This document shows positions 29,259 through 39,553 of a DNA stretch of 64,000 nucleotides, one piece after another. This DNA is from Alteromonas sp. IB21 (lineage in GTDB: Bacteria > Pseudomonadota > Gammaproteobacteria > Enterobacterales > Alteromonadaceae), in assembly GCF_016405965.1 (NCBI RefSeq), contig NZ_JAEFCD010000015.1:1-64000 (forward strand), written 5' to 3'. The notes under the pieces are model-generated. The model saw nothing but the letters and a program-made list of their open reading frames with translations. It was not told where the DNA came from and ran no database searches. The translations under genes were made by a program, and so were the position numbers. Numbering within the stretch: the stretch's first letter is position 1; each line of letters starts with the position of its first letter.

Positions 29259-30518
29259 TTAGTTTGGTATGCGCACCGACGCAACAACGCCATTTCGCGT
29301 TACCGCAACTACACTGTCATCCACCTTAAGAGGCGCAGCAAAAATAGCGTCGTCTTCGTCATCGCCGCCTACATCCAAGCGAGCTACGATTTCACCGGTT
29401 TCCTGTTCAATCCAATGAAGGAAACCCCAGTTATCGCCAACCACAATGTGGTCGCCCACAGGCGTGGCAGCAGTTAGCGAACGCTGCTTGAGTAAGCCTT
29501 GAGACCATAGTTCTACACCATTGCGTCTGTCGAGGGCGTAAACGTTAGAATTATTGTCTACTACGAAGATTTTGTTCCCCTCAATACTCAGATTGCGAAA
29601 TGATGCATATTCACGTTTCCAAATAACGCGACCAGAACGAAGTTCGACTGCAGCTAATGTGCCGTTGTAAGAGACCGTATAAATAGTGCCGCCAAACAAT
29701 ACTGGTGTGGTATCGATATCAACAATACGCTCTAGCTCAGTTGCACCCGAAGGTGTCGCTATAACGGTTTCCCATGCAAGCACCCCTGTTTCGATAAGGT
29801 TCACCTGAATCTTTCCAGTCGGCGTACCTACGATAGCGCCACCGTTAGACGCAATAGGGCCTGAAATGCCGCGAAGGGTTAATGGAGGGGTGTCGCCTTC
29901 ATGTCTCCACAACTGCTCGCCAGTGCGCGTGTTAAAACCGAAAAGACTGCCTGCACCTGTATTTACAACTAAAATGCCTTCGTCCGCTGCAGGCGCTGCT
30001 AGAATTTCACCTGGCACAGTGGCTTCCCAAACAAGCTCACCGCTTTCTGCGTCCATTGCCGCAACGTGACCGTTCTCAGTGCCGATAAATACATGTCTAT
30101 CGGCAACGGCAATACCACCAATTCGCGCAGTTTCGCCGCTACGCCATAACTTGGTTACCGCGCTCATCATGCCTTCAGAACGAAACTGAGCGAAGTCTTT
30201 TTGCCACAACACCTTTCCAGACTCTGGCTCCATCGCCACAACGACACCGTGACGGTCTGCTGCATATAATTTGTCGTATGCGTAAACCGGGCGAAGACGT
30301 GAAAAATAGTGGTCTACACCGTCTCCAATATCACGGTCCCAGGCTACCTGTGGAGAGAACTTAGCTTCAATCGGCTTCAAACGGCGAATTTCTATTTCTT
30401 CGTCGTCTGCAAACCAATCAGAAATGGTTGAACAGCCTGACATTGTGATAGACACCGCGAGTGCCATACCTATCGTGCGAGCAAATCGACCTTTACGGCC
30501 ACACGTGTTGTGAAACAA
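29259..30518 (-). CDS. bamB: Outer-membrane assembly lipoprotein BamB
   Basis: BamB is an eight-blade beta-propeller of the BAM complex that helps insert outer-membrane proteins. The 419-residue product has a signal peptide with lipobox MSGC (Cys at about 29), so it is a lipoprotein. It shows PQQ-type propeller repeats such as GKVLWQKDF, GELVWEATVP, GEQLWRHEG and GVELWSQGL. The start is TTG with GAGG eight bases upstream. It lies between yfgM and der as in E. coli. Confidence 0.96.
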   Translation of the reverse strand: MFHNTCGRKGRFARTIGMALAVSITMSGCSTISDWFADDEEIEIRRLKPIEAKFSPQVAWDRDIGDGVDHYFSRLRPVYAYDKLYAADRHGVVVAMEPESGKVLWQKDFAQFRSEGMMSAVTKLWRSGETARIGGIAVADRHVFIGTENGHVAAMDAESGELVWEATVPGEILAAPAADEGILVVNTGAGSLFGFNTRTGEQLWRHEGDTPPLTLRGISGPIASNGGAIVGTPTGKIQVNLIETGVLAWETVIATPSGATELERIVDIDTTPVLFGGTIYTVSYNGTLAAVELRSGRVIWKREYASFRNLSIEGNKIFVVDNNSNVYALDRRNGVELWSQGLLKQRSLTAATPVGDHIVVGDNWGFLHWIEQETGEIVARLDVGGDDEDDAIFAAPLKVDDSVVAVTRNGVVASVRIPN

Positions 30519-30564
30519 ATTGCGTACCTCTTTATTATTTACACCAGCCCAATGGGGCTATCGC

Positions 30565-31185
30565 TTACTGAGCTGCAGATACCGAAAGGTTATCTAGCTT
30601 CATTTGTAAAAGCGGATTGTTGGCATTTTTTTCTAACGCATTTGAATAAGCTAAACGAGCATCGTCAAACTTGCCTTGTTTCTGATACACGTCGCCTTTT
30701 AGTTCAGAAACTTCTGCTGAAAATGCGTCGTTTGTTACATTGCTAAGCGTAGACAACGCCGCGTCCAGCTGGTTCATTTCAATTTGCACGCGAGCTAAAC
30801 GAAGTGACGCAAGTACTTTTAATTCATCGTTTTCAGCAAAGGTAACAACGCTATTTAAATGCGATGCCGCTGCGTCTAAATCACCAGCATCTACCGCTTG
30901 CTTAGCCGCTAGTAGACCCGCGATACTCGCATAGCCACTGTCTTTATTCTCTTCGATAAACGCATTCACTTTTGCATCGCTGCCTTCGGTGCCAAAAGTC
31001 TCAACGGCATTTTGGTATGCAACAGATGCTGCTTCTTTGCTTTCAATTTGCGCATCTGAGTAATAACGCCAGCCCCAAAGACCGCCTAAACCTAGTGCAG
31101 CACCAACAATGATTGCGGTACCGTGTTCTTTCCAAAAGCGCTTGATCGCTTCTACTTGTTGTTCTTCTGTTGCGAACTGTTCCAT
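30565..31185 (-). CDS. yfgM: YfgM, ancillary SecYEG translocon subunit (TPR protein)
   Basis: A 206-residue inner-membrane protein with a short cytoplasmic start (MEQFATEEQQVEAIKRFWKEHG), one membrane segment (about 20-40) and a periplasmic TPR-like domain. In E. coli it works with PpiD at the Sec translocon, and ppiD is in this same window. The order hisS-yfgM-bamB-der is conserved. The gap to hisS is only 12 bases. Confidence 0.95.
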   Translation of the reverse strand: MEQFATEEQQVEAIKRFWKEHGTAIIVGAALGLGGLWGWRYYSDAQIESKEAASVAYQNAVETFGTEGSDAKVNAFIEENKDSGYASIAGLLAAKQAVDAGDLDAAASHLNSVVTFAENDELKVLASLRLARVQIEMNQLDAALSTLSNVTNDAFSAEVSELKGDVYQKQGKFDDARLAYSNALEKNANNPLLQMKLDNLSVSAAQ

Positions 31186-31197
31186 GATGTCCTCTTT

Positions 31198-32481
31198 TTA
31201 TTGTGCGCCCAGCATCTCTGCAACCTTATCAGATAAGGCATCAAAGCTAACTGTAACTTGTTCTTGGCCGTCGCGTAGTGGCTTCACACCTACTTCGCGA
31301 GACTGCATTTCGTCATTACCTAAAAGCAGCGCCAAACGTGCACCTGTTTTATCTGCACGCTTTAATTGTTTTTTAAAGTTGCCGCCGCCACAGTGCATCA
31401 TAATGCGTGTATTTGGAAGCCGAGTACGAAGATGTTCTGCTACTTCTATTGCGTAAGACTGTGCCTCATCGCCCATTGCCGTTACGTAAACGTCAGCAAA
31501 ACTTGAATCTTGGCCTTCTTGTGTTAGCGTTGTTAGCAACAGTACCAAACGTTCTATGCCCATGGCAAAGCCAACCGCTGGTGTTGCTTTACCGCCTAAC
31601 TGTTCTACCAAGCCATCGTAGCGACCACCTGCACATACGGTGCCTTGGGCGCCTAGGCTATCGGTAACCCATTCGAACACAGTACGGTTGTAGTAATCTA
31701 GTCCGCGTACTAAACGAGGGTTTATTTCAAATTCAATGCCCGCTTGCGTTAAGCGCGCGCAAAGCGTTTCAAAGTGAACTTTAGATTCTTCATCCAGGTG
31801 ATCGATAAGGGCTGGCGCATCGGCAATAGCCGCTTGAACATCTGGGTTCTTAGAATCGAGCACGCGAAGCGGGTTAGTTTCTAGTCGGCGTAATGAATCT
31901 TCATCTAGCTGGTCAGCTCTTTCTTTTAAGAACTCCACTAGCGTATCGCGATAGGCTGCTCGCGCTTCGTTTGAGCCTAGGGTATTTATTTGCAGTTTTA
32001 CATGCTGCTCAATACCGAACACTTTCCAAAAACGTGCGCTAAGTAAAATAACCTCTAGGTCAATGTCTGGGCCATCCATACCATAGGTTTCCACACCAAA
32101 TTGGTGGAACTGGCGATAGCGACCTTTTTGTGGACGTTCGTGGCGAAACATCGGGCCCATGTACCACAAACGCTGTTGTTGGTTATACAATAAACCGTGC
32201 TCGTTACCTGCACGCACGCAGCTTGCTGTGCCTTCGGGACGAAGCGTCAAACTGTCGCCATTTCTATCGTCGAAGGTGTACATCTCTTTTTCAACGATAT
32301 CGGTTACTTCACCGATTGAACGCTTGAATAAGTCGGTGCTTTCAACGATGGGAGTACGTATTTCCTGGTAACCGTAACTCGCCACCACTTGACGAAGTAC
32401 AGATTCTACCTTTTGCCACGTACCGGAAATCTCCGGTAGGCAGTCATTCATGCCTCGAATTGCCTGAATAGTCTTAGCCAC
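31198..32481 (-). CDS. hisS: Histidyl-tRNA synthetase
   Basis: A class II synthetase of 427 residues. It opens [14 protein letters not shown]. Motif 2 lies around [25 protein letters not shown], and the histidine-specific motifs are [13 protein letters not shown] and [13 protein letters not shown]. The C-terminal anticodon-binding domain follows. Length equals E. coli (424). It is in the ispG-hisS-yfgM-bamB run. Confidence 0.98.
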   Translation of the reverse strand: MAKTIQAIRGMNDCLPEISGTWQKVESVLRQVVASYGYQEIRTPIVESTDLFKRSIGEVTDIVEKEMYTFDDRNGDSLTLRPEGTASCVRAGNEHGLLYNQQQRLWYMGPMFRHERPQKGRYRQFHQFGVETYGMDGPDIDLEVILLSARFWKVFGIEQHVKLQINTLGSNEARAAYRDTLVEFLKERADQLDEDSLRRLETNPLRVLDSKNPDVQAAIADAPALIDHLDEESKVHFETLCARLTQAGIEFEINPRLVRGLDYYNRTVFEWVTDSLGAQGTVCAGGRYDGLVEQLGGKATPAVGFAMGIERLVLLLTTLTQEGQDSSFADVYVTAMGDEAQSYAIEVAEHLRTRLPNTRIMMHCGGGNFKKQLKRADKTGARLALLLGNDEMQSREVGVKPLRDGQEQVTVSFDALSDKVAEMLGAQ

Positions 32482-32563
32482 GTGAAATTCTCATACTGCT
32501 ATATAGTGAAAAGCCCCGCATTATAGGGGCTTTAGGAATAAACAACAATGAACAAAAAACCTC

Positions 32564-33682
32564 TTAGTCTTTTACCGAGACCTGTATTTTATTTTGTTCA
32601 CTTATACGGGATGCTTTTGCGCGTATTTTTGCCTCAAGTTTGTCGACCAAGTCATCATTTGGAAGACGTTCTTTTACACGTTTGCCGTCTTCGTAAAGGC
32701 CGCTCATGTTACGCGCTCCGGTAAGGCCTAAGTCAGACACTTCCGCCTCACCAGGACCATTAACCACGCAACCTATGATAGACACATCCATTGGCGTAAG
32801 GATGTCTTCCAGTCTTTGTTCAAGGGCATTCACTGTGCCGATTACGTCAAACTCTTGTCTTGAGCAACTCGGGCACGCAATGAAATTGATCCCACGAGAA
32901 CGAATGCGCAGTGACTTCAATATATCAAAGCCCACCTTTATTTCTTCTACTGGGTCAGCTGCAAGAGACACGCGAATAGTATCGCCTATACCTTCAGCCA
33001 ATAGCATGCCAAGACCTACCGCACTTTTGACTGCGCCCGCCCGTTGACCGCCAGCTTCAGTGATGCCCAAATGAAGAGGTTGATCAATTTTTTGCGCCAA
33101 CAAACGGTATGCACCTACAGCAAGAAAGACATCCGAAGCTTTAACACTTACCTTGAACTGATCGAAGTTAAGCTTGTCGAGAATATCAACGTGTCGCATG
33201 GCAGACTCAACAAGTGCTTCTGGGGTAGGTTCGCCATACTTTTCTTGCAAATCTTTTTCTAAAGAACCGCCGTTCACACCAATGCGAATAGGAATATTTT
33301 TGTCTTTCGCACAATCAACAACAGAGCGCACGCGTTCCATGTTACCGATATTACCGGGGTTTATACGCAAGCAATCCACACCGTATTCCGCCACTTTGAG
33401 GGCAATACGATAATCGAAGTGGATATCAGCCACGAGTGGCACACTCACCTGCTTTTTAATTTCTTTGAACGCTTCAGCCGCTTCCATGGTGGGGACAGAT
33501 ACGCGAACGATCTCCCCTCCCACAGCAACAATGCGATTAATTTGTTCGACTGTCGCCGCCACATCAGTGGTGCGAGTATTTGTCATAGACTGAACAGCAA
33601 TGGGAGCGCCATCGCCAATGGGAACGTTACCTACATTAATACGCGTAGACTTTCTGCGTTTAATAGGGCTATCTGCAAACAT
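32564..33682 (-). CDS. ispG: 4-hydroxy-3-methylbut-2-enyl-diphosphate synthase IspG
   Basis: IspG catalyses the penultimate step of the MEP isoprenoid pathway using a [4Fe-4S] cluster. The 372-residue protein has the TIM-barrel start [13 protein letters not shown] and cluster ligands in ACPSCSR (two Cys) and [11 protein letters not shown] (third Cys), plus the matching Glu. The place between rodZ and hisS is conserved. The iron-sulfur assembly locus lies 5 kb away. Confidence 0.98.
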   Translation of the reverse strand: MFADSPIKRRKSTRINVGNVPIGDGAPIAVQSMTNTRTTDVAATVEQINRIVAVGGEIVRVSVPTMEAAEAFKEIKKQVSVPLVADIHFDYRIALKVAEYGVDCLRINPGNIGNMERVRSVVDCAKDKNIPIRIGVNGGSLEKDLQEKYGEPTPEALVESAMRHVDILDKLNFDQFKVSVKASDVFLAVGAYRLLAQKIDQPLHLGITEAGGQRAGAVKSAVGLGMLLAEGIGDTIRVSLAADPVEEIKVGFDILKSLRIRSRGINFIACPSCSRQEFDVIGTVNALEQRLEDILTPMDVSIIGCVVNGPGEAEVSDLGLTGARNMSGLYEDGKRVKERLPNDDLVDKLEAKIRAKASRISEQNKIQVSVKD

Positions 33683-33690
33683 CTGATTAC

Positions 33691-34737
33691 CTATAAAGGA
33701 AGTGCGAACCGAGCTGTTTTACCGTTCTGGTATGAAGAAATATCAACAGTCTCGCCGTTAACTGATATACGCACATTATCCGGTGCGCCGAGCGTAACTT
33801 CAACAGGAGGGACACCCTGAATTTCCATCACACGTCCTTTTTGCTTAACCCCGTAGGCAATTGCTTCGCCGGACGCGTCTTTTATATTAACCCAGCAATC
33901 GTCAACGAAAGTAAAAACCATAGAAATGGGCGCAGCATCACTTTCTGCGGCAATTCCAAGATTAGGTTCAGATTGGCTATTACTGCTTACTAACGCCGTT
34001 AAATTATTGCTTTCGTCAATGTCCGTATCAGGGGCTGAAATAGCCCCTTCGTTTATACTACCGTCTTGTGCAAATTCATCGCTTTGTAAATCAAGTTCAT
34101 TATCGGTAGTTGACTCTTCCATTGAAGAAGCGTTTGAATTGAAAACTCCATCACTAGAAGACGTTGATGATGCAGGCTTACTTGATAAATCACTGCCACC
34201 TAGCTGACTTCGATTCGATGCATCACCCTCAGGTGTGATAGGTGTATTAGCCGCCTCTCGCTTAACAGCTTCACTGAGCGGGACTTCTGAAACCGCTTCA
34301 TCACCTGGCTGCTGATACCACCACATGACTACGCCAGCGATGATAAGCAGCAAAATAACATAGGTGACCATCATCCAGCGGTCATCGTGTGTCTGTTTGG
34401 CGACACGCTTTGAAAAACTTTGAAGTTTTTCTGAAGATGGGACCGATGTTTGATTGTGATACCGCTCAAAAGCCTCAATAACTTCGTGAGAATTCATGCC
34501 TAATTGTTTGGCATAGTTTCTTACGTATCCCTTCGTAAACGTCACAGATGACTTTTCGTCAATGATATCGCCTTCTAAGTCATTGATTTGCTTTGATTTT
34601 AAGAAAAGTTTGTCAGCAATATCCTGTTGAGATAAACCCAACTTCTCTCGGCGTGCTTTTAGCATTGCCCCAGGGCTTGGCGTATTTTCTTCTTGTTGCG
34701 AAATTACTTCTTGATTCGCGTTTTCTTCTGACACCAT
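33691..34737 (-). CDS. rodZ: Cytoskeleton protein RodZ
   Basis: RodZ links MreB to the elongasome and keeps rod shape. The 348-residue protein has a cytoplasmic Xre-type helix-turn-helix (about 22-90, [19 protein letters not shown]), one membrane segment (about 121-142), a Ser/Asp/Glu-rich periplasmic linker (about 150-270) and a C-terminal DUF4115 beta domain. It lies 6 bases after pilW and 9 before ispG, so it is part of the operon. Confidence 0.96.
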   Translation of the reverse strand: MVSEENANQEVISQQEENTPSPGAMLKARREKLGLSQQDIADKLFLKSKQINDLEGDIIDEKSSVTFTKGYVRNYAKQLGMNSHEVIEAFERYHNQTSVPSSEKLQSFSKRVAKQTHDDRWMMVTYVILLLIIAGVVMWWYQQPGDEAVSEVPLSEAVKREAANTPITPEGDASNRSQLGGSDLSSKPASSTSSSDGVFNSNASSMEESTTDNELDLQSDEFAQDGSINEGAISAPDTDIDESNNLTALVSSNSQSEPNLGIAAESDAAPISMVFTFVDDCWVNIKDASGEAIAYGVKQKGRVMEIQGVPPVEVTLGAPDNVRISVNGETVDISSYQNGKTARFALPL

Positions 34738-34743
34738 TAAACC

Positions 34744-35934
34744 TTATTCCTCCTGCATATTAGGTGGTACTAACCAAAGCTTCTGACCAGCAATAATAGC
34801 GCCAGTATTCTCTAGGTTATTCCACTCCTGCAGTGTCGCCATTCTGATATTGTGCAGTAAAGAAATACGATATAAGTTTTCACCGTCTTTTACTACATGG
34901 AATTTATTACTTTGGGCTGATAATTCAGTGTTTTGGTTCGTTTCGTTGTCCAACGCAAGGTTTACCTCAGGCGCCTCTTCATCTTTATGAAGTGTAGACT
35001 GTTGTTTCGAATCATTTTCACCGCTACTCGATTCAGCCTTTAAGGTTTGCTCTAGAGGCTTATCCTCTGCCTTATCATCTTCTCCCGAACTTGAACCTTG
35101 ACCATTACTCGGTTCTGCTTTGGTAGATTTCACCGTTCTAACCACTTTGCTTTGCATCGTTTTTCGTTCGGCTAGATAGCGCTGGGTTAGTCCACTCTCG
35201 GGATAGACAGAAACCATCATATTACCGTAATCATTAGCGGCGTCGTAATCGCCCTTACCTTTTGCCACTTCATAGGCTAGCCATAAATAGTCTGGAGACA
35301 CCCTGGCGACACGCTCATATTTACGTAAAGTAGACTCAGCGAGATCCCACTGTTCTGTTACAGTATACAATTCACTTAATAAGAAAAGGGATTTACCTCG
35401 CGCCGGCTGATGATTTAGCGCTTCTTGAAGATAACCCATCGCATCTTCTAATTCGCCTTGGCTTTGTGCGCATAGTGCGAGATTTTCATAGGTTTGGGCC
35501 GCATTCGCGTAAAGGCGATTATTGATGGCTTTAAAGAAATAACGCTTTGCGTCGTCATATTCGCCGTTTTGACATTTAAACGCACCATAGCTATTGGCAA
35601 TGTCACCATTATCAGGGGCTATTTCGATAGCGGTTTGATAGAACTCTTCGGCACGGCGGTTATCACCAACCAGCTGGTAATAATAGGCCATAGCAAATTG
35701 AACGTCCGCAGAGCGTGGATTGAACTCTAGCGCCTTGTCTAGGTTCTTTTTTGCTTGAGTATAATTATTGTTTTTAAGGTAGGTAAGCCCAAGCGACGTG
35801 CGTGTTCTTGCCGCTTCCTCGTGGTCGAAATTACCACCGTACAAGCCAGACTGGCTGTTACTTACACAGCCAGTCGCTAATAAAACCGCACTTAATAAAC
35901 CAACGCGAAGTGAAGTGCGCAATCCTGCAACCAT
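34744..35934 (-). CDS. pilW: Type IV pilus biogenesis protein PilW/PilF with C-terminal LysM domain
   Basis: PilW (PilF) is an outer-membrane lipoprotein needed for PilQ secretin assembly. The product has a lipobox LATGC (Cys about 23). TPR repeats cover about 40-215, with typical blocks such as ALEFNPRSADVQFAMAYYYQLVGD and AIEIAPDNGDIANSYGAFKCQNGEYDDA. A low-complexity charged Ser/Glu/Lys linker (about 250-335) follows. A LysM-like domain (about 345-391, DGENLYRISLLHNI ... ILAGQKLWLVP type) ends the protein. At 396 residues it is about 140 longer than usual PilF because of this tail, which could anchor it to peptidoglycan. The position between rlmN and rodZ is the standard one. Confidence 0.93.
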   Translation of the reverse strand: MVAGLRTSLRVGLLSAVLLATGCVSNSQSGLYGGNFDHEEAARTRTSLGLTYLKNNNYTQAKKNLDKALEFNPRSADVQFAMAYYYQLVGDNRRAEEFYQTAIEIAPDNGDIANSYGAFKCQNGEYDDAKRYFFKAINNRLYANAAQTYENLALCAQSQGELEDAMGYLQEALNHQPARGKSLFLLSELYTVTEQWDLAESTLRKYERVARVSPDYLWLAYEVAKGKGDYDAANDYGNMMVSVYPESGLTQRYLAERKTMQSKVVRTVKSTKAEPSNGQGSSSGEDDKAEDKPLEQTLKAESSSGENDSKQQSTLHKDEEAPEVNLALDNETNQNTELSAQSNKFHVVKDGENLYRISLLHNIRMATLQEWNNLENTGAIIAGQKLWLVPPNMQEE

Positions 35935-35958
35935 AGTCTTACCCTAATATCTTAATGA

Positions 35959-37077
35959 TTATTGGGCCATTTTTACTGAAATTGCCTCGCCCTTCACCTG
36001 TTTTTTTAACATTCTTTTCGTTCTATCTACTACATCGCCCACTAATTGACCGCATGCAGCGTCGATATCATCGCCTCGTGTTTTACGCACTACGGTGGTA
36101 AACCCATATTCCATAAGCACTTTAGCGAACCTATCGATACGAGAATTGCTCGAACAGGTGTATGGAGAACCTGGGTAGGGATTGAAAGGTATTAAGTTTA
36201 TTTTGCTCGGTGTATCTTTCAATACCTTTGCCAGCTGATGAGCCTGCTCAGTGCTGTCGTTGATATTCGAAAGCATCACATATTCAACCGTCACACGACC
36301 TTGGTTCGCTTTAGACTTAGCAAGGTAACGTCTCACACCCGCTAAGAAAGCCTCGATGTTGTACTTTTTATTCACAGGTACAATTTCGTTACGCAACTCG
36401 TCCGTTGGCGCATGTAGTGAAATAGCAAGCGCAACGTCAATTTGATCGCCAAGCATATCAAGCGCTGGTACAACACCAGAGGTACTTAATGTGACACGGC
36501 GTTTTGATAAACCAAAGCCAAAATCGTCTAACATGATATCCATTGCTGGCACCACGTTTTTAAGGTTTAACAGCGGCTCGCCCATTCCCATCATCACAAC
36601 ATTTGTAATTGGACGCTTGCTTGTATCCTTAGAAAGCCCAAGGAAGGTGGCAACGCGCCATACCTGACCGATAATTTCGCTTACACTGAGGTTACGGTTA
36701 AATCCCTGCTGGGCCGTTGAACAGAAAGTACATTCAAGGGCGCAACCCACTTGCGAAGAAACACACAGAGTTGCACGGTCGGTCTCTGGGATCCAAACCG
36801 ACTCTACCTCTTGACCGCCCTCTAAGGACAGCGCGAATTTGATAGTTCCATCGCTAGCTTCTTGAAAGTATGCAATCTCTGGGGCTTTAATTTCGCAATT
36901 TTCAATAAGCATGGCACGAAGGTTTTTATTGAGGTTACTCATTTCCTCGAAATCGCTAACACCGTGCTGGTAAATCCATTTCATTACCTGATCGGCACGA
37001 AATGGTTTCTCGCCCATTTCCTTAAAGAAACTGCGCAAGCCTTCGCGATTTAGATTTAATAAGTTAGTTTTTGCCAT
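35959..37077 (-). CDS. rlmN: Dual-specificity RNA methyltransferase RlmN
   Basis: A radical-SAM enzyme that makes m2A2503 in 23S rRNA and m2A37 in some tRNAs. The 372-residue protein has the [14 protein letters not shown] cluster motif (CxxxCxxC) at about 120 and the GMGEPLLN motif. Conserved Cys residues for the methyl-transfer mechanism are also present, for instance near the end in IDAACGQL. The Met at 37077 ([18 protein letters not shown]) is chosen; an open frame extends 43 codons upstream without family similarity. Confidence 0.97.
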   Translation of the reverse strand: MAKTNLLNLNREGLRSFFKEMGEKPFRADQVMKWIYQHGVSDFEEMSNLNKNLRAMLIENCEIKAPEIAYFQEASDGTIKFALSLEGGQEVESVWIPETDRATLCVSSQVGCALECTFCSTAQQGFNRNLSVSEIIGQVWRVATFLGLSKDTSKRPITNVVMMGMGEPLLNLKNVVPAMDIMLDDFGFGLSKRRVTLSTSGVVPALDMLGDQIDVALAISLHAPTDELRNEIVPVNKKYNIEAFLAGVRRYLAKSKANQGRVTVEYVMLSNINDSTEQAHQLAKVLKDTPSKINLIPFNPYPGSPYTCSSNSRIDRFAKVLMEYGFTTVVRKTRGDDIDAACGQLVGDVVDRTKRMLKKQVKGEAISVKMAQ

Positions 37078-37344
37078 GAATACGATGACCCTTGTACCTT
37101 CGAGGGATGCCCCTCTTACTGCTAAAAATGGTGTAAAAATCAGGCAACTTGAAGATCGCTTGAACAGCGAATGGCTGCTGATTAAAATTTGTGCGGATTT
37201 TACCACAGATGAGATTTGAGAAAAAGCCGATTTAACGCAGAGTATCGTTAAGTTTGGCTATACTTGAAACGCCTAATTTAGCTTAACTATATGAGAAACA
37301 CGCAGAGCGCATAAAACGCACATCTCCTCTTTTTCAGCGCAAAA
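37078..37344. other. ndk-rlmN intergenic region
   Basis: No gene. On the minus strand a TGGTAAAAT extended -10-like sequence near 37196-37204 may drive the rlmN operon, but the -35 is weak. Confidence 0.35.
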
Positions 37345-37372
37345 AAAACGAGGCGCTGTAGCCTCGTTTTTT
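37345..37372 (-). terminator. Terminator of ndk
   Basis: AAAACGAGGC pairs with GCCTCGTTTT over a 6-base loop, with a T run on the minus strand, 15 bases after ndk. Confidence 0.92.
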
Positions 37373-37386
37373 CTACTTCCGTAATC

Positions 37387-37818
37387 TTAGCGAGTACGTG
37401 GGCAGATTTCTTCTTCAGAGAAGAAGTATGCGATTTCACGCGCTGCAGATTCTGGAGCGTCAGAACCGTGGACTGCGTTTTCGTCGATTGACGCAGCGTA
37501 GTCAGAGCGAAGTGTACCTGCAGCGGCATCAGCTGGGTTCGTTGCGCCCATGATTTCACGGTTAGCTAGAACAGCGTTTTCACCTTCTAGTACTTGAACC
37601 ATCACTGGACCAGACGTCATGAAGTCTACCAGTGCGCCGAAGAAAGGACGCTCTTTGTGTTCTGCATAGAAGCCTTCTGCTTGCTCTTTGCTCATGTGGA
37701 TCATCTTAGATGCCACGATGCGAAGACCTGCAGATTCGAAACGGTTGTAAATTGCACCGATAACGTTTTTAGCTACCGCATCAGGCTTGATAATCGAAAA
37801 AGTACGCTCAAGAGCCAT
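37387..37818 (-). CDS. ndk: Nucleoside diphosphate kinase
   Basis: A 143-residue enzyme that moves the gamma phosphate of ATP to NDPs through phosphohistidine at His117 in NAVHGSD. It opens [12 protein letters not shown] and keeps [14 protein letters not shown]. Length equals E. coli (143). GGAGAG precedes the ATG. It is a single gene with its own promoter and terminator ahead of rlmN. Confidence 0.98.
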   Translation of the reverse strand: MALERTFSIIKPDAVAKNVIGAIYNRFESAGLRIVASKMIHMSKEQAEGFYAEHKERPFFGALVDFMTSGPVMVQVLEGENAVLANREIMGATNPADAAAGTLRSDYAASIDENAVHGSDAPESAAREIAYFFSEEEICPRTR

Positions 37819-37868
37819 GTTCTCTCTCCAAACAATTAGTGTATGTATCTTTAAAATTTTGGCCGCGA

Positions 37869-37897
37869 ATTATAGGCAATTAATAACGGCTTGACCA
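37869..37897 (-). promoter_or_regulatory. Sigma-70 promoter of ndk
   Basis: On the minus strand TGGTCA (37892-37897) and TATAAT (37869-37874) are 17 bases apart, about 50 bases before ndk. From here to 38133 (end of sufE) no further gene is supported; a 62-codon minus frame at 37880-38068 overlaps this promoter and is rejected. Confidence 0.6.
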
Positions 37898-38133
37898 GCG
37901 CCTTTTTAAAACAGGCGTAACGTGTTGTTTTTTATTAAGATGTGTCGTCAGATTAACGCGTAGACCATGACAATTTGATGACAGTGTATACTTTATTTTG
38001 CGACGGCAGACATTTGATAGCCGCAATATCTGCCCTGAGCAAAGAACTAAAATGGAGTAACAGAACATCTATTCAGCTAAGTGTCTCAAGTAATCAACTC
38101 GTATTTGGCTATGGCGTCAAAAACTATAAAGTA

Positions 38134-38544
38134 CTAAGCATTCGCTTTTGCTAGCTCTTGGATCTTTCCAACTATTGCGCGCAAACCATTCCCTCTTGTT
38201 GGGGTGATATGGCGCTCCAAGTCCAACGCTTCGAAATAGCCGTCTATATCAAACGCTAAAATATCGCTAGGCGTTTTGTTATTGTACGCCGCAAGCACCA
38301 GAGCGAGTAACCCTTGAACAATAACCGCGTCACTATCGACATCAAAGTTAATTTTGCTGCCATCATACGACTCAACCAACCAGACACTGCTCTGACAGCC
38401 TTTAACTAGGCGCTCGGGCGTTTTTGCATCTTCAGGTAAACCCGGAATAGATTTTCCTAAATCAATGATGTATTGATAACGCTGTTCCCAATCATCGAAG
38501 AACGCTAAATCATCAATAATTTCGTCACTGCTAGGTAGTTGCAT
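38134..38544 (-). CDS. sufE: Cysteine desulfuration protein SufE
   Basis: SufE accepts persulfide sulfur from SufS and passes it to SufB. The 136-residue protein carries the active Cys in LVKGCQSSVW at about residue 50 and the family blocks DDWEQRYQYIIDLGK and LPEDAKTPE. It ends the suf run, about 60 bases after sufT. In E. coli sufE is also the last gene of its operon. Confidence 0.96.
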   Translation of the reverse strand: MQLPSSDEIIDDLAFFDDWEQRYQYIIDLGKSIPGLPEDAKTPERLVKGCQSSVWLVESYDGSKINFDVDSDAVIVQGLLALVLAAYNNKTPSDILAFDIDGYFEALDLERHITPTRGNGLRAIVGKIQELAKANA

Positions 38545-38603
38545 TGCTATTTCCGTAATTTTGTAAAAAGAAAATGAATTGGACGCTAAGTTAACTTAAC
38601 CGC

Positions 38604-39137
38604 TTAAAAGAATAAACCCGCTTCAAGCTGAGCTTCTTCGCTCATCATATCCCGTGACCATGCAGGGTCGAAGACGAGTTCTACGTTAACATCCTTAACG
38701 TGTGGCACCATAGCAACTCGATACTCAACGTCACCAACTAATACCGGCCCCATGCCGCATCCGGGCGCAGTAAGCGTCATATCGATATTTACAGCGCCTG
38801 ATGCCTGGTCAATAACCACTTTATAAATGAGACCAAGGGACACGAGGTTTATCGGAATTTCGGGGTCGTAAATAGTTTCTAACGCGTCCCACACCTGCTG
38901 TTCGCTGATGTTTCCATCTTCGGGGGCGTCAAAGCTAAGCGTCATGGCTTTACGGCCAATTGCACCAGCATCTGTACCATCAATACGGTACATATTGCCG
39001 CGCCACGTTACCGTATAGTTACCACCGAGCTCTTGGGTGATATTCACAAACTCGCCTTCAGGGATCACGGTAGGGTTACCCGCAGGAACTAAGCGCGCTT
39101 TACAGTCGCGCTCGGTGGTCACCATTTTTTGCTTCAT
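38604..39137 (-). CDS. sufT: Fe-S maturation protein SufT (DUF59)
   Basis: A 177-residue protein with a C-terminal DUF59/MIP18 domain (about 85-175), including YDPEIPINLVSLGLIY and TLTAPGCGMGP with the conserved Cys. The N-terminal extension is typical of SufT in SUF operons. SufT helps mature some Fe-S proteins; its exact step is not settled. It lies about 50 bases after the A-type carrier gene. Confidence 0.93.
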   Translation of the reverse strand: MKQKMVTTERDCKARLVPAGNPTVIPEGEFVNITQELGGNYTVTWRGNMYRIDGTDAGAIGRKAMTLSFDAPEDGNISEQQVWDALETIYDPEIPINLVSLGLIYKVVIDQASGAVNIDMTLTAPGCGMGPVLVGDVEYRVAMVPHVKDVNVELVFDPAWSRDMMSEEAQLEAGLFF

Positions 39138-39187
39138 AAACTACTTAGTACTCTTAGTTCTACTGTTGATGATCTTTATCGCGGCGC

Positions 39188-39544
39188 TTAGCCTACGTTA
39201 AAGCTCTCACCACACCCGCACTCATCAACCACGTTCGGGTTGTTGTATTTAATAACGCCGTTTACGCCTTCCGTTACGTAATCAATTTCTGTGTTACGCA
39301 AAAGGTCTGTTGCATCTGCAGCTACTGCCACATTCACAATAGGAGAGATTTCTACTATCTCATCGCCCGCCTGCGCACTATCAGCAAAATCAAGCACATA
39401 AGCATAACCCGTACAGCCGCTGACTTTTGTTGATAAACGAATTAACTGACCAGGTTTGTCTTTAAGCTTACTTTCGAAATGCTTAACGGCACTGTCAGTT
39501 AGCGTAATGAGCTTTGTACTAGGTACGAAAGTTTCAACACTCAT
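39188..39544 (-). CDS. sufA: A-type iron-sulfur carrier (SufA/HesB family)
   Basis: A 118-residue carrier protein with the three ligand Cys of the family at about 44 (SGCTGYAY) and 109/111 (ECGCGESF). A-type proteins receive clusters from SufBCD and hand them to apoproteins. The place within the suf run supports a SufA role. By sequence alone it could equally be called an IscA-type paralog. Confidence 0.92.
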   Translation of the reverse strand: MSVETFVPSTKLITLTDSAVKHFESKLKDKPGQLIRLSTKVSGCTGYAYVLDFADSAQAGDEIVEISPIVNVAVAADATDLLRNTEIDYVTEGVNGVIKYNNPNVVDECGCGESFNVG

Positions 39545-39553
39545 AATGCCTCC

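Noticed and set aside
37880-38068. 62-codon minus-strand frame upstream of ndk
   Set aside because: It overlaps the -35 of the ndk promoter, has no ribosome-binding site and no family match.
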